NCBI GenBank assembly: GCA_019828545.1
Contig: JACVRA010000022.1
Span: 186,001 to 250,000, forward strand
Origin: Paracamarosporium sp. OC-R06-R3
Lineage: Eukaryota; Ascomycota; Dothideomycetes; Pleosporales; Didymosphaeriaceae
Reading direction: 5' to 3'
DNA length: 64,000 nt
The notes beneath the pieces were generated by a model that was given only the letters and a program-made list of their open reading frames with translations, made no database searches and was not told the origin of the DNA. This document shows positions 37,514 through 46,006 of this stretch, piece after piece (position 1 is the stretch's first letter; each line of letters begins with the position of its first letter). The position numbers and the translations under genes were made by a program.

Positions 37514-38133
37514 GTAGCACACGAGATATGTAGTAACAGTTCAAATATACAGGAAAGCTGAGGAAGAAAAGCTTGGAACAGACGAAAAGAACTATTTAAT
37601 ATAAGGGCAAAAAGAAGTGTGACTGGTCAAGCACACACATTAAGCTTGAGGATGAATATAGCGAAGCTGGGAGTGAAGGCCATGTGAGATCTCAGAAGCG
37701 CACAGGGAAACAGGAGCTAGCCAACAAATTGGATCCTTCTCGACACTACAAACTCGTTGGGGAAGCTTACATTCATGGCGTGGTAGATGGCGAGGCTGTG
37801 CGCAAAAGAACCTACAAGGGCAATCCAGAGCATATGTATGGGCTATTCTAAGAACAGCCGATATCATTATTAAGGTATCGCGAAGCCCAAGCTTGCGCAT
37901 GAAAAACGTCTCAGTGAAAGTTGCGTATAGCATGAGACAAGGTACTCGCAAAGAAGCTTGTCTCAAGTAATCGACCTCGTCCACGTGACTTCGAGATACG
38001 AAGCCTTTCGCTTCGCGCTGCGCCACCTAGCCAGTATCTCATTTGCCTGCAGTCCTTCCTCTCAATTTGTAATATTCGCGCATTCCATTTTTGGTTCTGC
38101 AACCAGAGTTTTGGATCCCGCTTATTTATTCCC
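37514..38133. other. intergenic region, promoter of the HET gene
   Basis: 620 bp without a supported gene; AT-rich patches occur at 37600-37640. Confidence 0.45.
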
Positions 38134-40521
38134 ATGCGGCTTTTGCATATCGAAAAAGGCGGTGGCGTCAGGCTGGTGGAGATATATGGGGATATCCCTG
38201 CCTACGCTATCCTGTCGCACACCTGGGGAGCAGATCACGACGAAGTCACTTTCAAAGATGTCATAAAAGGTAGAGCAGATGACAAGCCCGGCTACCAAAA
38301 GATTCGATTCTGCATAGAGAAAGCTACAAACGATAGCTTACAATACTTCTGGATTGATACATGCTGCATTGACAAGTCTAGCAGCGCTGAGCTCTCTGAA
38401 GCGATCAACTCTATGTTCCGATGGTACCAGAATGCAACAAAATGCTATGTATATCTTACAGACGTGTCAATCAAGGACTGGGGCCGAGACCCGGTCGACC
38501 ATGATCCGGAAGTAGAGGAAATACGCACGCAATTTCTTCAGCAGAGTAGATGGTGAGGCCATTGTCGATCATCATGGACTTGTACACTGACACATTGTAG
38601 TAAGTGGAGACTCGCCTATACGTACATGTTTAGAGTGTAGGAGGGGCACGAGCTAACCTGCGAAGGGTTCACCAGAGGCTGGACACTTCAGGAACTACTT
38701 GCTCCTGCGATTGTCGAATTCTTTTCTCTTGAAGGCGACAAGCTTGGCGACAAACAAACACTCGTCCACAAACTCCACCAAGTGACGCAAATCGCCCTTA
38801 GAGCTCTTGAAGGACATTCATTGTCCGATTTCAGTGTTGATGAGCGAATGTCCTGGACAACGAAACGCCAAACTAAGCGAGAAGAAGACGCGGCATACTC
38901 ATTGTTCGGTCTCTTCGATTTGCATATGCCACTTTTGTATGGTGAAGGCCGAAAAAAGGCGTTCATCCGTCTTCTTCGCGGAATACAATACGATCAGGAA
39001 TCGGAAGTTCCACCTGGACTCGAGCAAACGCTACCGCGTTCCCTGTCTAACCAAATCACTATTGAAGCAGTCAAAGAACCTCCAGCCCCGACCATTAGCA
39101 TCCAGAAGGCTCCAGGGGGAATGAAAAATGAGACTGGAAGCGCTTATCTTGAACATCGTGAGCCACGCGATGCTGATTCAGAATCACATATTTCGCCCCG
39201 CATCGCTAGTGACATACGTATTGCTTCCATTGAGGCCCCTCAAACTCAACCTATCTCTTCGAGGCTAATTAAAGAGCGGGAGCGTGCGGCTGAGATGCAA
39301 GTATGGTGGGACGAATCAGGTGCAACAAATATAAGGCCAGACGGTTACGCCAAGATTTCAGTACTACTGATGAAATGGGCGGACGAGCTCGATGAGCTAC
39401 AAACTCGTACAGAGGCAAGTCCTACTTTCATCAGTTCGGAATCTAAGTCTTGACTTTTTGCCGCTATCATTATGTTAACGATACGACAGGTCGAAGAACT
39501 TGAAGATGTCTTTCGAAAGCGCTTCAACTTTCACACTGAGATCATTGAACTCAATTTATCCGGGAAGCCGCAACATCAACTGAATCGATATCTCAGTACC
39601 TTTGCTGAGCGGTATGATAGTCCTGATAATCTAATTATCGTATACTACTCTGGACATGCTGTGTTCCACGAAACTGATAACTACCTCGAATTTACGGCCA
39701 CTTTAGGGAGTGGAATCAGAACTCAACTAAATTGGACAAAGGCAGAAGATATCCTACGCTCAAACGATATCGAATCAGACGTTCTTGTCATACTTGACAC
39801 GGCATATGGAAGTAATCAAATGAAGAACTGGCAGAATATCAGGAGTAGGCCACACAAACAATTTGAACTTCTGAGTGCATGCGCTATCGACTCAACAACA
39901 TCAGCCCCAGGTCCGCACTCATTCACTCGGGCTTTGATTGATGCTTTAATTGAGTTGGTCAACGAGAGTGGCGATCGTCCATTCTCGACATTCCATCTTA
40001 ACCAAAGAATACTCCTAGACAAACGAAGGCACGACACCCCATCTCAACTCTGGTTCCTGTTGAGAGATGGCGAGCGTCATATCCGTCTATCACGTTTAAA
40101 ACGAAACGAAGAAGGAGCAAATTCCGATAATCCTCTTGTTCGCATCCCACCCCAAGGATACCTCACTCTCCGCCTTGCTTTACGTGACGGGACACTAGGC
40201 CGAGAACAAGTTGGCCTTATGGCCAGGACGTTAGCCAACTCATTGGGCAATAAAACCTTCTTCGGAGTTCGCAGTATTGAATGGCTTGGATTCGAAAGCG
40301 TTGAGAATCGGCGTAGCAAAGTAGCATTAGCAAAGTACGCTATAATGCGGTGGAAGAACCTTGTCCGGCGGAAACGGGAGGAGCGTCTCAATTCAAGGCG
40401 GGATACGTTGGAGATTCCAAGAATGCAGCGAAAAAGAAGTCAGGATGATTCAGCAGTTGAGGACGTCGTACCAAAAAGGATGCATTTACACACATCTTAC
40501 AACCTAGAACAGCAAAAGTAG
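38134..40521 (+). CDS. HET domain fused to caspase-like (pseudoprotease) domain
   Basis: Exons: 38134 to ~38545/38552, ~38666-39414 and 39490-40521; about 730 residues if the in-frame donor at 38546 is used. The HET domain is clear: YAILSHTWG, FWIDTCCIDK, MFRWYQNATKCYVYLTDV and RGWTLQELLAP. A disordered linker (~residues 280-350) follows. The second half is caspase-fold: LIIVYYSGHAV with the catalytic His (~443), then LVILDTAYGS, where Ala (~492) stands at the usual Cys position, and the downstream block ELLSACAIDSTTSAPGPHSFTRALIDAL. The tail is basic (RKREERLNSRR; PRMQRKR). The 39415-39489 intron is GC-AG. The exon 1-2 junction is abnormal: the strong donor at 38553 with the acceptor at 38665 adds one base. 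Role inferred: allorecognition or cell-death signalling. Confidence 0.8.
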
Positions 40522-40917
40522 CAAATACGATGCTTTCGTTGTGCCTGCCTTAATCCCATACATGGCCCATCGCCCTGCGGCCGAATTTAGCGACAAATTG
40601 CTCAACATCCCAGTGCCTTTCATCTTCTGTAGTCATAGTCTCAAAAGAGCGAAAATCGCCCTGGTCTGTATAACAATGATGATAGGCTCGCTCTTTCTTT
40701 CGCTCATATGGTATTCAAAGTCGATGTAATTCTCATCTTCACCGGGCCGATGAAAACGTTGTCTCGCTTCATCTATATCGAGCACTAAAGTGAACACAGG
40801 AGATCTATGGCTTTAGTGGTTTGGGGAATATTATGGTAGTACTAAGCCTAGGCAGAGGATGTCAACTTAGGCACACCAACAAAGTATACACATGTTAGCA
40901 ATGAGTTCAACCAAGGA
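40522..40917. other. convergent intergenic region with one tiny hydrophobic frame
   Basis: Lies between the ends of the HET gene (+) and the prenylcysteine lyase gene (-). A 55-residue plus-strand frame at 40562-40729 has one strongly hydrophobic segment (KIALVCITMMIGSLFLSLIW), but nothing else supports it as a gene. Confidence 0.35.
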
Positions 40918-42933
40918 TTATAGCCTAGGTTTGATTGGCTTCTGCGCATCGTCGAGGGGCTTGAAGTCCCAATTGTTTTCGGTCTTCAAGCTTTGATCCT
41001 CCAACTCCTCTTCCTGCTTCTTAGACCATTCATTAGAAATGAGTTGTGCGACGTTCTTCCCAGACAGTGCACTTGTCTCCACTATGCTAGCGTCAGCACA
41101 TATATTGCATAGCAGGCGAGGTAACCTGCGGTGAACTACCCAAGACACCGACATATGCAAGTAGGCTGCAAACACCTTTGCTCAACGGCAATACCTTTTG
41201 CCTACTTGCATAGAAGGTGCCCTAGGGTAGCTCACACGAGATATAGTAGCGAGTGTTTTATAGTGTTACTTACTAGTGCTGATGAAGCTCTCAATGCTGC
41301 TCGTATACCACAATCCTTCATCGAGTTTGATGTGATCGAACGTAACACGGGGGTACTCGTAAGGATACGAGTGTACGTCCCAATGGTTAATCCAGCTGAT
41401 GGTACCGTCAACATCACCGTCCTCAGCTTCCTCTTTTGACACTGGCAAACCAAGAACCCGAGAAAGGAATTGTTTGTCGATCCGCTGTGGCGAGAAAATC
41501 TTATAGATGTACTCTTTTCGAGGCGGTGTCGTGTAGCGATTCACACCTGAGCTGACGATAGAGACGCTGAAGAATCCAGCACGACCAACGTTTCTAAGAT
41601 TGTTGTTAGTGGAATCCACAATATATGATCTCCTGGGGTAACAATAAATTGGCAAGCAATTCGCTACTTACGGTTCTGATCCATACTCTTCGTCTACTTG
41701 AAGCGTCGTGAGCACGTATTCAGGGACCTCTTTGTCGGCTTCCAAACCGAAAGCGGAAGGATCCAGCTTATGGGGTGTCGCAAAATGCGTGACGTGCAAC
41801 TTGACGTAAGGAATCTGTTCAGGGGTGTGCTCTGGTGCGGGATCAAGGACTAGATTAGAAAACTGAAGTGGCGCAGCTAAAATAACTTCATCGAAGCTCG
41901 AGATCCTACCAGCAGATGATGTCAGGTTGTACGACCCGTCTACCTGCTTGGAGATGTGGGTGATGGTGGTGTTAAGATGCGTAGAAATCGAATCAGATGA
42001 GCTCAACATGTGGGCAAAGATCTGCCAATTTCCTCCTGTAATAGACATAGCCTAGAACAATCAGTATAAATTTGAGCAGCCCGTGATATCCTAGATAGGG
42101 AATATATCGTCCATATTGCATTGTATACGTACCCCATTTGTTGCCAAGCAGACCATGGCCTCGACTCCGTGAATCGTGCCTAGGTTCGAAGCATAATTAA
42201 CCCGAGTGCTCGCCTGAACGATCTCGTTTGCAAACTTAGCTGCAATGCCTTTGTTCTGCAAGTATTGTTCGCCCGTGAGGCCGGTGACTTCAGTCAACCC
42301 TACGAGTTGCACCACGTCGCTCAAGCTCCTCCATGGGAAGAGCGGCCGTTCGTACATTTTCAAGAACTTGCCTACTGTTTCCCTCATCAAGGCATTAGCC
42401 TTGACAGGCGCATACCCGTATCTCCAAAACAACTTCGCTAGATCCCACCAACCACCCTCATTCATAGTAAATACCAGCTCCTTCCCATTCCATATGCCCA
42501 CTTCTGGGATGTTGGGGGCGGGCTTCGACTCCGAGTTTATTGAGAGGTTGAACGCCTTGGTCGCATTCACGAGGATGTGGTTTACGTCGACGAAGATGGA
42601 CGCGCCGAGTTCGACGGCTTGCTCGGGATCGGACCACGGGTGAATTGTAATGGACCGGCCACCGATGTGAGAATCGCGTTCGAAGACATCGACCTGTAGA
42701 GGTATCCCGGCGTCTTGGGCGTGTTGTGCGAGGTGGTAGGCAGCGGACGAACCCGCGGCACCAGCGCCTAACCAGAGTCAATTTTGCGCAGGTTCAGAAA
42801 TCGAGAGATCTATACCTATGATGGCGACGCGTTTGGGTGCTATTGCGGGTTGCGCAAGCTCTCCGTTGCCGCTACTGCGGAGAGCTGCGGTGGTGGTAGC
42901 CAACAGCGGAAGAGCAACTGCAGTCGGACGCAT
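40918..42933 (-). CDS. prenylcysteine lyase/oxidase (FAD)
   Basis: Predicted 538 residues from exons 42933-42816, 42767-42133, 42051-41672, 41593-41274 and 41081-40918. It starts with a signal peptide (MRPTAVALPLLATTTAA). Joining exon 1 and 2 restores the FAD motif VAIIGAGAAGSSAAYHL (residues ~36-52), followed by VFERDSHIGGRS. Later blocks SITGGNWQIF, VNRYTTPP and the end STMETSALSGKNVA fit fungal prenylcysteine lyases. Reaction in the family: FAD- and O2-dependent cleavage of the thioether of farnesyl- or geranylgeranyl-cysteine, releasing cysteine, a prenyl aldehyde and H2O2, in a lysosome/vacuole-like compartment. The last intron (41082-41273, 192 nt) is unusually long and contains a perfect 13-bp inverted repeat. 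Confidence 0.9.
41154..41212. repeat. inverted repeat inside intron 4 of the prenylcysteine lyase gene
   Basis: TATGCAAGTAGGC at 41154-41166 and its exact complement at 41200-41212 are separated by 33 nt, giving a perfect 13-bp stem. Flanking CACCTT/AAGGTG can add further pairing. The intron is about 2.4 times longer than the next longest one in this gene. Confidence 0.8.
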
Positions 42934-43237
42934 CTTTCAGCAGAGCGTGTGGCTTATGGATGTGAGAGTAGCAGCGTAGATTGCTGCTAGTAGAGAGACG
43001 GTGAATCAGGCCATAAGAGGCTGCAGATTGAAACGCATGCCGTTGGAGGATGACGGTGTCGCAGGGATCAGCTCACAGCTTTATCGATAGCGGTTCGCGG
43101 ACATCAGCATGGTTACGGACCTACTTCAATATCACTCTATCAATGACAAAAGCCGCATCAGCAATCAATCTGATTGTTTAGTAGAAGGTATTTAACATCG
43201 CTCAAGGATGCCATCGAAACTCCGGAAAGAAGACAAA
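42934..43237. other. upstream region of the prenylcysteine lyase gene
   Basis: About 0.3 kb promoter segment directly before the minus-strand start; no gene or clear motif seen. Confidence 0.45.
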
Positions 43238-43597
43238 ACAAAAGGTGAGGAATTCACGGCCACCCATTCAAGGATTTCTTGTCCGTTCAGTATAGATCTT
43301 CGGTCACCTATTTCACTTTTGGTAGATCTAACTCGAGATGGAACTAGAACATCAAAATATACGTATTTTAAGCGTATTTTGAGCGTAGTTCCACCTGCAA
43401 CATCGACTCTCTACAGATTAACTATACAAGGTTAATGTTATAAGTAGAGTCACACGTAACTTGCGTAAAAACAGCGTATTTTGTTATGTTTCCATCTAAA
43501 GTTAGACCTGCTAAAAGTGAAATGGGTGGCCGAGAATACATATTGAACGGACAAAAAATCCTTGAATGGGTGGCCGCGAATGCTTCGCCAAACAAAA
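43238..43597. repeat. diverged inverted-repeat (foldback/MITE-like) element
   Basis: The arm at about 43238-43345 is the reverse complement of about 43487-43597. Matching blocks include GGCCACCCATTCAAGGAT, TTGTCCGTTCA and ATTTCACTTTT. The arms are about 80-85% alike by eye, and most mismatches are C/T or G/A. About 140 bp separate the arms. No transposase frame is inside. I could not define a target-site duplication. A small non-autonomous element or a fragment of a larger transposon is likely. Confidence 0.7.
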
Positions 43598-43799
43598 GCC
43601 AAAGAGATAACATTAAGGTACAGCCCAAACTCCACGCTCGCTGAAAAGAAAGGGTATATGCTCGCCAAAGAAAGGAGACTCGTAAATCGTCATCGTCGTC
43701 ATCGTCATCATGAAACAGAAATACACCCTTAAACCCAATACACCAGATTTGAAAGAAGAAAAAAGCAAAAAGAGAAAAACCATCGTCGAGCTCCTCAGA

Positions 43800-45051
43800 T
43801 CACGCAGCCTTCTTGAACAAACTGCGCAGTCCCTTCCTCGTCTTCGTCTTTTGTTCGTGAGATGCCGTCGCAACAGGATGTCCCTTAATAGCTGCCTCGG
43901 CGTTCAGTCGCTCTGCTTGCTCGTAGTTCCACGGCACCGTCCAATTGCGCTGCGGTATCTCACCCAGTTTCGTGCTGTCAGAAGCAAATGTATACGTTGA
44001 GAGGGTTTGTTTGTCAGCACGTCGCCTAGGAATGTTTTGACTGGCTTTTGAGAAGGGCAACGGACGGTGAGGTGGTAGACTTTGCATGGCGGAGTACTCT
44101 AAAGGTATTGGCAGCGTGTTGGAGAACGGTGCGGCTTTTGTGGCTTTTGGCTGTGGCCAGGTCGTTGGTCGCGTCGTATCGATGGAGAGTATGGGCTTTT
44201 TTGTTGCTGTATGGTTGTTCTTCACGGCTGGGATCTTTTGCGGTGGAAACGGATCCTTTGCAGAGTACTCTGGCAGCGGTGATCTTGGGGGCGTCGTGCA
44301 TGGCGAGGACACTTTTGTAGATGGCGCCTTCGACGAGCCTGTGCTGTAACTGCTCATCGACCCTTTGCGAGCGTTCCTTGGTCGTACCATGGCAAGCTGC
44401 TTTTGTGTTGAGCTCCCAGAAGTCTTGACCGACACGCGCGTCACTGTTGGACCCCTTGAGCTGCTGCGCTTCTTCTTCTCGGGGTCAGTCCTTGGTTCGG
44501 ACCTTCGGTGTAATTGTACTTGCGACTGGCCCAGCCGGTCATACAGTTGGTTCAAGCTGTCGATTGCTTCTCGTCTGGAGATATCCGAGAGACTGGTCAG
44601 CGATTTGTAATCCAGGCGCAGATCATTGTTCTTAGAATCTTGATTTAGGAACGTTGCAATAATCCTCACGAGGCCCGTATTAAATCTTATTAAGGTCTCC
44701 GCGAGTGATGCGTGGGCAATGGCTTGTCCAAAATCAGCGAGGCACTTTGGGCTATGCAGCCAGGGAACAACACTTACCGTCGCCTTTGGCAAAGCTCTCA
44801 CCTTTATCGCCGTAACAGCTCTCGTACTTCTGCTTTAGCTCTACTGGTCCCTTCCTTAACGAGTTGCTCAGTTGCAGTTCCGCACTCGATGGCGCACCCG
44901 CATCGCGCTCCTTGTGCTTGCTCTTCCTCCTTCTGCGCCGTTCTCTCAGTCTTTTAAACACGTTCAAGCCATCTGTAAATGCGTGGATGAGGTTCGACAC
45001 GCAACTCGAGACCTCGCCGTCGCCGGCATTCCTCTCAGCCTCGTCTGTCAT
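43800..45051 (-). CDS. conserved fungal protein of unknown function
   Basis: Predicted 398 residues from exons 45051-44778 and 44722-43800. The 55-nt intron is supported by the conserved-looking join SFAKGDA-IAHASLAETLIRFNTGLVRIIATFL. The ATG at 45051 is the first in frame. Features: a basic stretch KRLRERRRRRKSKHKERD at residues ~33-50; two helical blocks (SNSLRKGPVELKQKYESCYGDKG, and the AETLIRFNTGL to LYDRLGQSQ region, about 100-165); then ~230 residues of Ser/Pro/Lys-rich disorder ending RKGLRSLFKKAA, a basic amphipathic end. Similar proteins occur in other filamentous ascomycetes as far as I recall, without known function. The helical core may be a coiled coil. Confidence 0.78.
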
Positions 45052-46006
45052 CTTGTCTATGCTAGAAGGAAATGGGAAAACAACAAAAATCGACTGTGGG
45101 ATTTTATACCCAAGGAACGAACGCACAAGCGAGAGAATGGCGGACGGGACGGTGTGCACACGTCAATGGCGAGGGTAGAGTCACACGTTTTAGTCTCTCA
45201 CAAAAGGGAACCTAGCCAGGGACGCGGCCACGCTCCATAGTTATCCGTCCTCAGCATCCATGCATCGGCCTCGACCTTGCGCCCCGCTTGCCCACGCCAA
45301 CGAAGTGTTGCTGCATGTTTGACTGGTTGCGCGCACACGTAGCCGCCCGAGTATGACTCTTGGATGCAATCCTGTTGCTGAGTGGCCCGAGGGCTAGACG
45401 AGACGAAACATTAATCCTTGTTCGCGTAGCCGGTTTGGGATTAGGGCACAGCTGGCCAGGTGTATTGTGCGGGGAGCATAAAGTGTGCATATACAGAGGC
45501 CAGTCGTTGGACTGCATGTGAGAGCACGATAAGGTGATGTTGAGGGCTTGATTGTGCAGCTTGGTTCTCGTGCTGAGATTCTGCATACAGACTGATGACC
45601 CAATAAGTGACTTTGACACGATACCGAGTATTCACGCAAAACTACCAGTGAACAGTTTCGTATGCGAACAAACAGAATATCCCAGGGTCATCTTAAATGT
45701 GATCAGTAGAAGGCGCAGATGAAAATCACAGTTGGTAGAGAGAAGCGACCTGCACTAACAGAAGCATTCGAGTATCGGCTTTAATACTAGGCATGACGCT
45801 CTCAAGCCATCAATTTAAACAAGAATAGAAGAGAACGAAGTAGTAGAACGTCCAAGTCTTATGCATTGTGGTATCGTACGTGAACCGTAAACTGGGTCCC
45901 TAAATCGACCGAAACCGATTAGAATGAGCCATCATAAGCGCCATGCCAAACTCCTCGCTATGCTATCTATGTCACAATATCCATGCCTAAAATTCGATTG
46001 TTGCCT
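45052..46006. other. intergenic region
   Basis: About 0.95 kb between two minus-strand genes: promoter of the unknown protein and 3' end of HRD1. Short frames on the minus strand (45250-45640) look accidental. Confidence 0.45.

Noticed and set aside
36416..43800. Idea of a gasdermin partner gene next to the HET-caspase gene
   Set aside because: Neighbouring genes are an F-box-like protein and a prenylcysteine lyase; no small pore-former-like ORF was found in the window.
44864..45240. Plus-strand ORFs overlapping the unknown minus-strand gene
   Set aside because: Shadows of the first exon; the minus strand shows the conserved helical blocks and a clean intron.
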